From JAOPZW01 sp963764585 (GTDB lineage Bacteria > Actinomycetota > Thermoleophilia > Solirubrobacterales > Solirubrobacteraceae), in NCBI GenBank assembly GCA_963764585.1, contig CAVXTB010000003.1:186001-250000 (forward strand): a DNA stretch of 64,000 nucleotides. The letters are read 5' to 3'. Positions within the stretch are counted from its first letter, which is position 1. Each line of letters starts with the position of its first letter. The notes under the pieces were generated by a model. That model was given only the letters and a program-made list of their open reading frames with translations, did no database searches and was not told the origin of the DNA. A program made the position numbers and the translations under genes. Shown here piece by piece: positions 51,200-59,380 of the stretch.

Positions 51200-52069
51200 T
51201 TACGGGTTCCAACGCTCGGGCACGAGAGTGACCCGGAAGCCATCGGGGTCCTCGATCGTCACACCGTGCTCCGCCCAGTAGGGATTGGCAGGCGGGACCG
51301 GGTCGACGTCGAGGCGGGCGGTGACCGTCTGAACCGCCTCCTCGTCGCCGAGGTAGAACACGAGCAGGGTCTCGGGATGCGGCACCGGGTTGTTGTGGCT
51401 GCTCCCCGACGTCAGCTCGAGGTGGGCGCCGGTGCCCGGGATGGCGAGGAACACGCCGTCGTATCCGTCGTGATCGCGGAAGCCGCCGATCTCGGCAAGG
51501 CCGATCCCGTCTCGGTAGAAGCGGACGACGGCATCCAGACGCTGCGTGTGCCGCGCGATTCGGAGCTGCGTCGTTCGACCCTGCGGCTGCGCGACCGGCC
51601 GGCGCAGGTCGAGCGACAGCCAGACCCGGTCGCGTAGCGGGATGCCGTCGACGTCGATGTCCCGATAGCCCGCCTCGGCGGTGAACGCGTCGCGCTCCAC
51701 GCGCAGCACGCGAAACCCGAGCAGCTGGTAGAAGCGCAGCACGCGCGTGTCGGCGGCCGCGGTGGCGACAACGAGCGTCGAACGGTGCTGCTCGCGACCG
51801 GCAGCGATCGCGCGCTCGACGAGCATTCGGCCGATCCCACGGCCCTGGCGATCCGCGCGCACCGCGAGGCTCTTGACCTCGGCCTCATGCGCGCTGTCGC
51901 CGTCGACGAGCTGCAGAAGGCCGATGACGGTCGTACCCTCGCGGGCCACGAGGACGCGCCCGAGGTCGCGGTAGGCGCGCACCGCCACAGGCGAGTCGTC
52001 GGCCAGCGCAAAGAGGTCGGCGAGCTGGTCGCGCGTGCCTTCGAACCACTCCACCGTCGGCGTCATCAT
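51200..52069 (-). CDS. GNAT acetyltransferase-VOC fusion protein
   Basis: Encodes 289 residues. Residues 1-160 form a GNAT domain (VIGLLQLVDGD, VKSLAVRADRQGRGIGRMLVERAI with the acetyl-CoA RxGxG loop, and FYQLLGFRVLRVE). Residues 168-289 form one VOC module (LDAVVRFYRDGIGLAEIGGF, GVFLAIPGTGAHLELTS, HGVTIEDPDGFRVTLVPE). The combination suggests acetylation plus binding or conversion of the same small molecule, perhaps an antibiotic (inference). ATG at 52069. It is in the same direction as, and 32 bases after, the TetR gene, so probably controlled by it. Confidence 0.85.
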   Translation of the reverse strand: MMTPTVEWFEGTRDQLADLFALADDSPVAVRAYRDLGRVLVAREGTTVIGLLQLVDGDSAHEAEVKSLAVRADRQGRGIGRMLVERAIAAGREQHRSTLVVATAAADTRVLRFYQLLGFRVLRVERDAFTAEAGYRDIDVDGIPLRDRVWLSLDLRRPVAQPQGRTTQLRIARHTQRLDAVVRFYRDGIGLAEIGGFRDHDGYDGVFLAIPGTGAHLELTSGSSHNNPVPHPETLLVFYLGDEEAVQTVTARLDVDPVPPANPYWAEHGVTIEDPDGFRVTLVPERWNP

Positions 52070-52101
52070 GGACCGCTCCGTCCAGTCGCACGTTCGCGGC
52101 G

Positions 52102-52725
52102 TTACGTCGCCCGCGCGGCGGCGTGCGCGCGCAGATGCGCGTAGGCGGCGTCGACGGCGGTCCTGAGCTGGTCCGGATCGCGCCTTGTCTGCGCCAGGAG
52201 CAGGCCGCCCTGGATCGCGGCGAGCGTCGCCGTGGCGAGCTCGTCGGGGTCGGCGCGGCGGGCGAGCTTGCCAGCCGCTTGCATCGAGCGCAGGCCGTCA
52301 TGCAGGTGCGCGCGCCAGCGCTCGAATGAGCTTGCGAGCTCGAGCCGAGCCCGCTCGTCGTTCTCGGCGAGCTGGCCGACGAGCGAGCCGATCGGGCAGC
52401 CGCCGCGGGCGCGGCGCTCGACCTGGAGGTCGACGAGCTCGTCGAACCAGGAGCGGATGGCGGCCCAGCTCTCGAGCGGGGGCAGGTCGCCGAGCACGGC
52501 GTCGGCGTTGTGAGTGACGACGGCGCGCAGCAGCGCAGAGCGGTCGTCGAAGTAGTGATAGAGCTGGCTCTTGCTGGCGCCGGCGCGGGCGATCACGTCG
52601 TCGACGCTCGTCTCGACGACCCCGCGCTCGAGGATCAGGTTCGAGGCGGCGGTGACGATTCGCTCGCGCGTGGCCCGCCCCCGGGCGGTCTTCGGACTTG
52701 CGATCACCGATTTGACCCTAGCCAA
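52102..52725 (-). CDS. TetR-family regulator
   Basis: Encodes 207 residues. The helix-turn-helix is RERIVTAASNLILERGVVETSVDDVIARAGASKSQLYHYFDDRSALLRAVV. The C-terminal domain has GGCPIGSLVGQLAENDERAR, typical of TetR_C_16-like regulators of efflux and detoxification. It precedes the GNAT-VOC gene on the minus strand and is divergent from the secreted-protein gene. The TGGAC/GTCCA repeat between them is its likely operator. Confidence 0.9.
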   Translation of the reverse strand: MARVKSVIASPKTARGRATRERIVTAASNLILERGVVETSVDDVIARAGASKSQLYHYFDDRSALLRAVVTHNADAVLGDLPPLESWAAIRSWFDELVDLQVERRARGGCPIGSLVGQLAENDERARLELASSFERWRAHLHDGLRSMQAAGKLARRADPDELATATLAAIQGGLLLAQTRRDPDQLRTAVDAAYAHLRAHAAARAT

Positions 52726-52784
52726 CGTCGGACCACCCGGTCCAGTCGACCGTGTGTAACGCAGGAGCCGTTCGCATGACCTAT

Positions 52785-52800
52785 TGGACTATTCCGTCCA
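52785..52800. promoter_or_regulatory. TetR-type operator
   Basis: TGGAC (52785-52789) and GTCCA (52796-52800), perfect complements with a 6-base AT-rich spacer, lie in the 133-base region between the TetR and secreted-protein genes. Confidence 0.6.
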
Positions 52801-52858
52801 CTTAATTCGTTCGGGCACGGCTCGCGCCGGTGCCCGACCGGAACGAAGGGAGCATCGA

Positions 52859-54211
52859 ATGAGCTCGTTGCCGAAGCGGTGGTGGCTCGCCGTGACACTC
52901 GCCGTCGTCGCTGTCGCGGGGGTGGCCGGCAGTCAGGTGCTGGGGGGCTCCGCAGGCGAGGCGCTCGCCGGCACCACGAACGCGCAAGCGCGCGCGGGCG
53001 GGCTAGGCCCGATCAGCGGCCTGCTGCCGCGCGACCACCTGACCGAGGAGAGCGCGATCCAGGTGGATCTCAGCAAGGAGTCCGTGCGCCTGCCGCTCTA
53101 CAAGGGCAAGGCCAACGGCCAGACGGTCTGGTACACGCTCCTCGACGCCTCGGACCAGGGCATCGCCCACGATCTGGGCGTGAACTACGCGCCGAAGCTG
53201 AGCAACATCGGCATCGGCTGCCCGGACTGTGTGCAGACGGTAACGCTCGACTCGCCGTCGCCCGATGAGAACAAGTTCGGGCAGGCCATCGTCAACTTCC
53301 AGGGTGCGCCGGACTTCAGCCCGGCTCGGATCGCGGAGCCGGGCCCGAACGGCTTCCCGCTCGCGAAGTTCCAGCCCGGCGCGGTGGCCGGAAGCGGGTA
53401 CAGCCCGTTCATCCGGATCGCGGGCTCGCCGACCGTGTACAGCGCGCCGATCGTCGCCACCGGCGACGGCCCGTTCGACGTCGTGCACCACAGCAACACG
53501 GGTGACCGTGTGCTCGGCGTCCATATCGCCGGGCCGTCAGCTCAGGGCCAGTTCGCCGAGTCGTGGGTGGACCTGCTGTTCGTCAAGGGCTTCGACGCCG
53601 GCCAGCCGATCGTCTACATCAGCACCGATGCCGGCCAGCCGCTGAGCGCGGTGCTGGAGCGCTCGACCTACGTGCCGGCCCTCGACAAGGCGGCCTACAA
53701 CGGAGGCGACGACTTCCTCGGCTCCGCCCGCGAGCGGCTGTTCGGCTTCATCAACGGCCAGACTGGAGCCAACAACAGGCAGTCGCAGGGGTTCGTCCAC
53801 CTGGTCAAGGACGGCCACGCCTCCGAAGACGCGAGCGCCGCCAACACTGCGCTGATCGACGCCCTGCGCAAGGGCGGCGATCTGCTCAACGTGTTCGGCG
53901 ACTTCCCGACCCTTGACGACCCGCGCCACTCGCAGGCCTACAGCCCGCTGTGGGATGCCCAGCTCGGTCTGTGGACCGACAAGGCGGTCAAGCAGGGCCT
54001 GAACAGGCGCCAGATCGACGAGGTGCAGGTCTTCAACCTCGCCGCGACCCGCCCCGACCTGCTGACCGGTGTCGATCCGGCCACCGGCAAGCCGGCGCCC
54101 TACGGCGCGTCCGGCGTCGACATCAACTGCGCGGTGATCGGCTTCATCGACAAGGCCCCGACGGCCAACCTGGCCGAGCCGGTCCCCAACTCGCAGTTCC
54201 CGCCGCGGTAG
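52859..54211 (+). CDS. Large secreted protein of unknown function
   Basis: Encodes 450 residues. The N terminus has a basic start and hydrophobic core (KRWWLAVTLAVVAVAGVAGSQVLG), a signal peptide or anchor. The mature region is beta-rich: VWYTLLDASDQGIAHDLGVNYAPKL, GCPDCVQTVTL (a CxxC pair), then FDVVHHSNTGDRVLGV and GFINGQTGANNRQSQGF. The C terminus has GVDINCAVIGFIDKAP. I do not recognise a characterised family. There are no obvious catalytic motifs apart from the CxxC. GAAGGGAG precedes the ATG; a strong terminator follows. Confidence 0.8.
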   Translation: MSSLPKRWWLAVTLAVVAVAGVAGSQVLGGSAGEALAGTTNAQARAGGLGPISGLLPRDHLTEESAIQVDLSKESVRLPLYKGKANGQTVWYTLLDASDQGIAHDLGVNYAPKLSNIGIGCPDCVQTVTLDSPSPDENKFGQAIVNFQGAPDFSPARIAEPGPNGFPLAKFQPGAVAGSGYSPFIRIAGSPTVYSAPIVATGDGPFDVVHHSNTGDRVLGVHIAGPSAQGQFAESWVDLLFVKGFDAGQPIVYISTDAGQPLSAVLERSTYVPALDKAAYNGGDDFLGSARERLFGFINGQTGANNRQSQGFVHLVKDGHASEDASAANTALIDALRKGGDLLNVFGDFPTLDDPRHSQAYSPLWDAQLGLWTDKAVKQGLNRRQIDEVQVFNLAATRPDLLTGVDPATGKPAPYGASGVDINCAVIGFIDKAPTANLAEPVPNSQFPPR

Positions 54212-54230
54212 CGGTCTGCCCCCAGCCGGC

Positions 54231-54261
54231 GACGGCGGACCCGGCCTGCGGGTCCGCCGTC
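54231..54261 (+). terminator. Terminator after secreted-protein gene
   Basis: Perfect 13-bp stem, GACGGCGGACCCG (54231-54243) with CGGGTCCGCCGTC (54249-54261), loop GCCTG. Confidence 0.9.
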
Positions 54262-54282
54262 CCCGGCACCATCTCGACCAAC

Positions 54283-55059
54283 GTGGCCGACGCCGACTTG
54301 TACCGTCGTGGCAGCCAAACGCTGCTCGCCTCCTGGGAGGCGTACGCTCGCGGCGCGACCGGTGCCGCGGTGCGGCGATCGCCGGGCGTCGCCACTGCGA
54401 TCTTCCCCTACGAGCCCGAGCGCGGCGTGTACAACAACGCGCTGCTCGAGCGCGGTCTGGCGGCCGCCGAGCGCGCGAACGCCCTCAATGCCATGCAGGC
54501 CGCGTATGCAGCGGCCGGCGTGACGCGGTTTGCCGCGTGGGTGCACGAGAGCGACGCTGCGATGCGCACCGATCTCGAGCGGCGCCGCTACACGATCGAC
54601 ACGTCGACGCGTGCGATGGGCATGGCGCTCGACGACCTCCGAGTGCCCCGGCCGGAGATCGAGCTCGGGCCAGCGGACTGGTTCGAGTACCTGCGCGTCG
54701 TCGGTGTGCCCAGGGACTTCCTCGCGCTTGCCAACCCCGCCGAGTACCACGTCCTCCTCGCGCGTCTGGAGGGCGAGAACGTCGCGACGGCGATGGCCTT
54801 CGACCTCGATGGCGATTGCGGCATCTACAACGTCGGGACGCTGGAGCACGCGCGCCGACGCGGTCTGGGCACCGCGCTGACCGCGCTGCACCTGCACGAC
54901 GCGCTGGCGCGCGGCTGTCGGACGGCGAGCCTGCAGTCGACCCAGGTGGCCGAGGGCATGTATGCCGCCGTGGGCTTCCGCGACCTCGGTCGTATCCTGG
55001 AGTACGTGCCGCAGGCCGCGCCCTCTGCCGGTTACGCCGCGCGGGCCAACCGGCGATAG
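54283..55059 (+). CDS. GNAT-family N-acetyltransferase
   Basis: Encodes about 258 residues from a GTG just after the terminator. The N-terminal half (SQTLLASWEAYARGATGAAV, RGVYNNALLERGL) is a substrate-side GNAT domain. The C-terminal half has the acetyl-CoA site, NVGTLEHARRRGLGTALTALHLHDALARGCRTASLQST, and YAAVGFRDLGRILEY. It is a two-GNAT-fold type common in Actinobacteria. The substrate is unknown. Its 3' end overlaps the convergent AraC gene by 28 bases, and the hairpin before the start suggests its own promoter or read-through. Confidence 0.85.
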   Translation: MADADLYRRGSQTLLASWEAYARGATGAAVRRSPGVATAIFPYEPERGVYNNALLERGLAAAERANALNAMQAAYAAAGVTRFAAWVHESDAAMRTDLERRRYTIDTSTRAMGMALDDLRVPRPEIELGPADWFEYLRVVGVPRDFLALANPAEYHVLLARLEGENVATAMAFDLDGDCGIYNVGTLEHARRRGLGTALTALHLHDALARGCRTASLQSTQVAEGMYAAVGFRDLGRILEYVPQAAPSAGYAARANRR

Positions 55060-55958
55060 CGGCCGGGCGGCTGGCCGTGGTGGCGGGCGAACGCCCGATT
55101 GAACGCGAACTCCGACGTGTAGCCGACGTCACGGGCGACCGTATCGACGGTGTCGGCCGAGTACTTCAGGCGCTGCGCCGCGAGGTGCATGCGCCAGCGG
55201 GCGAGGTACGTGAGCGGCGGCTCCCCGACGAGCTCGTTGAAGCGTCGCGCCAGGCTGGCTCGCGAGAGGTGGACCTCGCGAGCGAGCGCCTCGACCGTCC
55301 AGCGTTCGGCGGGCCGATCATGCAGGACCGCGATGACCCGCGCGATCTGGGGATCGCGTAGCGCGCGCAGCCACGACGGCGTCTCCGGGTCGGCCTGCTC
55401 GGCGATCCAGTGACGGACCGACGCGATGAAGAGCATGTCGATCAGGCGCGCGGCGGCTGCGCGAGCGCCGGGGCGGCGGGCTCCGGCCTCGAGCGCGAGC
55501 AGCTCGACCATCGCGGCGACGTCGCGTCCGGCAACCGGATCGGCGCGCACGTGGACGGCCGGTGGGAGGAGGCTCACCAGCGGCCCGGCGATGTCGAGGT
55601 CGTAGTCGTAGCCGGCGCAGACGAACGTCGTCACCGCGCCCGGCCCGCCGATCTCGAGCTCGCCGTCGGCAGTCATCAGCCGCTCCTTGACGGCGCGGTC
55701 GAAGCCGATGCATCGGCCGGTCGGTTGCGACGCGAGCCGGTGCCCGAGCCCCGTCGGCAGGAGCAGGACGTCGCCGGGCATCAGCTGCAGCGGTTGCCCT
55801 CCGGCGATGCGAAGCCATGCGGTCCCGGCCGTGACCGCATGGAACGAGGCGCCCGTGCTCTGGGGCAGCTCGAGGCCCCACGGCGCCCGCGCGCGCACGG
55901 TGGCGACAAGTGCTCCGCGGACGCGGCTGAGATCGAGCACGTCGGCGAGCGGATCCAC
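55032..55958 (-). CDS. AraC-family regulator with N-terminal cupin domain
   Basis: Encodes 308 residues. The cupin ligand domain spans residues 10-150 (SFHAVTAGTAWLRIAGGQPLQLMPGDVLLLPTGLGHRL). The two helix-turn-helix motifs are WTVEALAREVHLSRASLARRFNELVGEPPLTYLARWRMHLAAQRL and DTVARDVGYTSEFAFNRAFARHHGQPPGRYR. GTG start. It is divergent from the SDR gene at 56071, which it most likely controls; the intergenic region is AT-rich and contains GTACGTAC (56054-56061). Confidence 0.92.
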   Translation of the reverse strand: MDPLADVLDLSRVRGALVATVRARAPWGLELPQSTGASFHAVTAGTAWLRIAGGQPLQLMPGDVLLLPTGLGHRLASQPTGRCIGFDRAVKERLMTADGELEIGGPGAVTTFVCAGYDYDLDIAGPLVSLLPPAVHVRADPVAGRDVAAMVELLALEAGARRPGARAAAARLIDMLFIASVRHWIAEQADPETPSWLRALRDPQIARVIAVLHDRPAERWTVEALAREVHLSRASLARRFNELVGEPPLTYLARWRMHLAAQRLKYSADTVDTVARDVGYTSEFAFNRAFARHHGQPPGRYRRLARAA

Positions 55959-56070
55959 GCCCGTAGAGCGTACTCAGCTGGCGCATCATCGCGAGCAGAT
56001 GAGACGCACGGACAAAGATCCACGCGATTCGGTCATTCAGCAATTCCGTTTCGGTACGTACGGTCATCCC

Positions 56071-56790
56071 ATGGACATCACGACCTCCACTCCCGTCGTC
56101 ACCGGCGCCTCGCGCGGGCTCGGCCGATCGCTCGTCGACGCCCTGCTCGATCGCGGCGTCGCCAAGGTCTACGCGCTGGCGCGGAACCCCTCGACGCTCC
56201 GCGAGGACCCGCGGATCGTCCCGATCGTGTTCGACCTACGCGACCCCGAGAGCATCCGCGCCGCCGCGGCGCGCTGCGCCGACGCCACCTTGCTGATCAA
56301 CAACGCCTCCACGGCCGCGTTCGCGGGACCGCTGGACGCGGACCCCGCCGCGGTGCAGCGCGAGATGGCGACCAACTACGACGGCACCTACGCCACGATC
56401 CGCGCGTTCGTCCCGGTCCTCGAGGCCGGCGGCGATGCGCACGTCGTCAACGTGCTCTCGCTCCTGAGCCTCGCGAGCACGCCGCCGATGGCGGGCTACT
56501 CGGCGTCCAAGGCGGCCGCCCACTCGCTCACCCAAGCGCTGCGGCCGGTGCTCGGCGAACGAGGGATCACCGTGCACGGCGTCTATCCCGCCGGCATCGA
56601 CACCGACATGCTCGCCGGCATCGACGTTCCGAAGACCCCGCCCGCCGAGGTGGCGGCACGTCTCCTGGACGGCCTCGAAGCCGGCGACGAGGACATCTTC
56701 CCCGACCCCAACGCCGAAGCCATGGCCGCCATCTGGTGGAGCGACCCCAAGGCCGTCGAACGCGCGCTCTCCGGCGCCACACCCGCGTAG
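56071..56790 (+). CDS. SDR-family oxidoreductase
   Basis: Encodes 239 residues. VVTGASRGLGRSLVDAL is the cofactor motif, LINNAS the NNA motif, VLSLLSLAS holds the catalytic Ser region, and YSASKAA the Tyr-Lys pair. The GVYPAGIDTDMLAG loop is typical. NAD(P)H-dependent; substrate unknown. It is divergent from the cupin-AraC regulator with 112 bases between starts, the frequent regulator/SDR pairing in Actinobacteria. Confidence 0.92.
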   Translation: MDITTSTPVVTGASRGLGRSLVDALLDRGVAKVYALARNPSTLREDPRIVPIVFDLRDPESIRAAAARCADATLLINNASTAAFAGPLDADPAAVQREMATNYDGTYATIRAFVPVLEAGGDAHVVNVLSLLSLASTPPMAGYSASKAAAHSLTQALRPVLGERGITVHGVYPAGIDTDMLAGIDVPKTPPAEVAARLLDGLEAGDEDIFPDPNAEAMAAIWWSDPKAVERALSGATPA

Positions 56791-56907
56791 CGAAGAGGCG
56801 CCGACGGTCGCACGGCTCGCCAACGGCGGGACGTGCCCGTACGTGACGAGCAGGCGCTCGCCGAGAGCGGCGGCGAGGCTCGAACTGCGCGGACGCGTCC
56901 GTGACCC

Positions 56908-58104
56908 TCAGACGCCGGCGACCTCGCGGTGCAGGTCCATCTGGACGGGCACGCCGCGCGGACCGGGCAGGCGGCCCACGATCGCCTCGTCATCGCGTGC
57001 GGCGAGCCACGGCGCGAGGTACCGGCCGCTGATCTTGTTCGGAGGCCACCACAGGGTGTGGGTAGCCACTTCGCCGCCGGCCTCGCCGTAACGCATGTAG
57101 CGGGGGCTGCCGCTCGTCAGCAGCTGCCCACGCAGGACAGGGCGGAACGGCGTGCGCTCGATCGAAGCGCCCGCGTCGACGAGGATGTCGGCCGCGGCGG
57201 CGTCGGCCTGTTCGGTCGCGAGCCCGCCGAACTTGATCGGCAGGTCCACCAGATCGCCGGCCGCCCACACGTGGTCGACGCCAGCGATCCGTCCGTGTGC
57301 GTCGGTCGTGACGAACCCGTCGGCGTCGGCCGGGATGCCCGACGGGACGCAGCCTCGCAGCCGCGGGAGTGCCAGAACGCTGCTGACATCGAGCCGGCGG
57401 CCCGAAGGCCGCAGGATGATCGCCGTCGGCGGCTCGGAATCGACCTCCGCGCATGAGCCCAGTTCGACCCGGACGCCCGCGTGTTCGAGTTCCTTGGCCA
57501 TCATCGCTGAGCCGGCTGAGCCGAAGACGGCCAGGGGCGCCTTCTCTGGCGTGACGAGGGTGATCCTCGGCGCGCGGGCCATTCCGCGCGCGTCGCCCGC
57601 GACGAGCAGCGCCAGCTCGTAGGCGGGCAACGGCCATCCCGGGCCGGGCGGGATGACGATCGCGAGGCGCTGCTCCGAGCCGTCTTCGAGGTCGCGCAGG
57701 AACGCGCGCAGGGCTTCCACTTCGGAGTCGTCGTCCCAGTTGAAGACGATGCCGGACTCGAACGCCGGCTCGGAGGCGGCACCGGTAGCGAGGAGGAGAG
57801 CGTCGTACGACAAGACCGAGCCATTCTCGAGCTGCGCGATCCGCAGCGCCGCATCGACGCCGACGAGCCGTGCGCGCACCAACGCTCCATCTGCGGCGCG
57901 TGTCGCGTCGTAAAGCGGCGTATGGCGCCGACGCCCGAGGGAGAAGGACTCGGCCACAGCCAGCGGGCGATAGACGAAGTCCCGGCCCGGCGACACAAGC
58001 GTCAGTTCGACGCGATCGCCGCCCAGCGCATGCAGCGCCAGCAACGCCTCGAGACCGGCGACGCCACCGCCGACGATCACCACACGGTGTGATGTCGAGG
58101 TCAT
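56908..58104 (-). CDS. NAD(P)/FAD-dependent oxidoreductase (SQR/NDH-2-like)
   Basis: Encodes 398 residues. It has the N-terminal FAD motif HRVVIVGGGVAGLEALLALH, the segment LLLATGAASEP, a second dinucleotide-like domain and the C-terminal FAD-contact motif HVWAAGDLVDLPIKFGGLATEQADAAA. The shape is that of sulfide:quinone reductase and type II NADH dehydrogenases. The redox-active Cys pair of true sulfide oxidisers is not evident: few Cys remain, in SCAEV and RGCVPSG. Electron acceptor and donor are uncertain. Probably a peripheral membrane enzyme. Confidence 0.85.
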   Translation of the reverse strand: MTSTSHRVVIVGGGVAGLEALLALHALGGDRVELTLVSPGRDFVYRPLAVAESFSLGRRRHTPLYDATRAADGALVRARLVGVDAALRIAQLENGSVLSYDALLLATGAASEPAFESGIVFNWDDDSEVEALRAFLRDLEDGSEQRLAIVIPPGPGWPLPAYELALLVAGDARGMARAPRITLVTPEKAPLAVFGSAGSAMMAKELEHAGVRVELGSCAEVDSEPPTAIILRPSGRRLDVSSVLALPRLRGCVPSGIPADADGFVTTDAHGRIAGVDHVWAAGDLVDLPIKFGGLATEQADAAAADILVDAGASIERTPFRPVLRGQLLTSGSPRYMRYGEAGGEVATHTLWWPPNKISGRYLAPWLAARDDEAIVGRLPGPRGVPVQMDLHREVAGV

Positions 58105-58324
58105 CGAGGACGAGGCTCCCGCGTTCCCGGGGTGGAGCGCATCGGTGGCGCTCCGTTACGCGCGTGCGGCCTAGTACGGAGCGCTCGCGAGGTGCGGCGG
58201 GCTCCGGATGGGTCGTGCGTTGCCGTTGCGAGTGCCTCCCGTTGCGCTAACGCCTCGGCTGGCAGATCTCCTCGAAGCTGTCGGGCAGCATCCAGGCAGC
58301 GAACGGCGAGCGGCGAGCTGCTGC

Positions 58325-59221
58325 TCAGCCTTGCCAAGGCATCACGCGACGCACGATTTCGCCGCTCAGCACGCGGCGCAGCGTCAGGAGCTCGTCCGAG
58401 CCGAGCGATGGCACGAAGAGGAAGGGCAGCTCGATGACCGGCGCGATCACCTCCGCCCGGAGCCGCGCGAGCTGGTACTCCTGCTCGCGCGCGCGGCGCG
58501 ATGCGACGATCGCCTGCCGGCCGGCCGCGCGCAGGCCCGGATCGTCGGCGCCGCTCAGCGCGTCCTCGATGCGGTCGATCTCGTCGTCGTCGAACCGATC
58601 CGGAAGCACCTGGTTGGCGATCACGACATCCGCGCGGCGGGCGGTGACCTCCTCGATCGCCGCCGCGAGCTCGAGCGTCTCGGTCACCGGCATCTCCTGC
58701 GGCGTGCAGACCAGCACGATCGCGCAGCGCGCGGGATCGGCGAGGAAGTCGCTGATCTGGCGTGCCTGCTGGCCGATCGGGCCGATGCGATCGATACGGC
58801 CGAACGTGTACGGCGCCTGCAACAGCGCCACCGCGTGCCCGCTCGACGGGCCATCGACCACGACGAAACCACTGCCGTCGCGCGTGAGATCCCAGGCCTT
58901 GCCGATGCTGATGAGCTCGCGAGCGCCCGGCGCGGCGGCAACGAAGTAGCGAAAGGCGTCTGAGCGCGAGAGCAGGGCGGCGCCGGCACGGCCGAGGTTC
59001 CGCCTCATCCACTCCGCCAGGGCCGCGTCTGGATCGACCGAGCCGAGGGGGCAGACGATTGCATCACGTCCGCGCGCGGTTGCGGCGCGCGCGAGTACCG
59101 CCGTCACCGTGGTCTTGCCGACTCCGCCCTTGCCGGTGACGAAGGCCATCCGGCGCAGAAGCAGCGAGTCGGCCAGAGCGTAGGCATCCAGGTCCGTAGG
59201 GCTGAGCTCATGCGTTGCCAC
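58325..59221 (-). CDS. ArsA/Get3-like ATPase
   Basis: Encodes 298 residues. The deviant Walker A motif VTGKGGVGKTTVTAVLA is at about residues 29-45, followed by the switch-like DPDAALAEW, VVVDGPSSGHAVALL and IVLVCTPQEMPVTETLELAAAI. Actinobacteria commonly carry such a single-domain ArsA-like protein next to a sister subunit; none is adjacent here. Whether it handles arsenite, tail-anchored proteins or something else is unknown. It is divergent from the SDH-like module, with a perfect 16-bp palindrome between them. Confidence 0.85.
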   Translation of the reverse strand: MATHELSPTDLDAYALADSLLLRRMAFVTGKGGVGKTTVTAVLARAATARGRDAIVCPLGSVDPDAALAEWMRRNLGRAGAALLSRSDAFRYFVAAAPGARELISIGKAWDLTRDGSGFVVVDGPSSGHAVALLQAPYTFGRIDRIGPIGQQARQISDFLADPARCAIVLVCTPQEMPVTETLELAAAIEEVTARRADVVIANQVLPDRFDDDEIDRIEDALSGADDPGLRAAGRQAIVASRRAREQEYQLARLRAEVIAPVIELPFLFVPSLGSDELLTLRRVLSGEIVRRVMPWQG

Positions 59222-59276
59222 GGGCCAACTGCAGCAGCGCGCGAGCTGCGAATCTTCGGTGCTTTCTCCGCTCGTA

Positions 59277-59292
59277 CAGTCCGTGCGGACTG
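59277..59292. promoter_or_regulatory. Perfect 16-bp palindrome in divergent promoter
   Basis: CAGTCCGTGCGGACTG (59277-59292) is a perfect inverted repeat with a TG centre, between the ArsA-like gene and the SDH-like operon. No regulator is encoded next to it. Confidence 0.6.
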
Positions 59293-59380
59293 CGGATGCC
59301 GCGAACCGCGCCGCGATCTACGGTCGCGTCATGACTACGTTCACTCGCGACTCGATGGACGTGGCGATCGCCGCGGGGTG

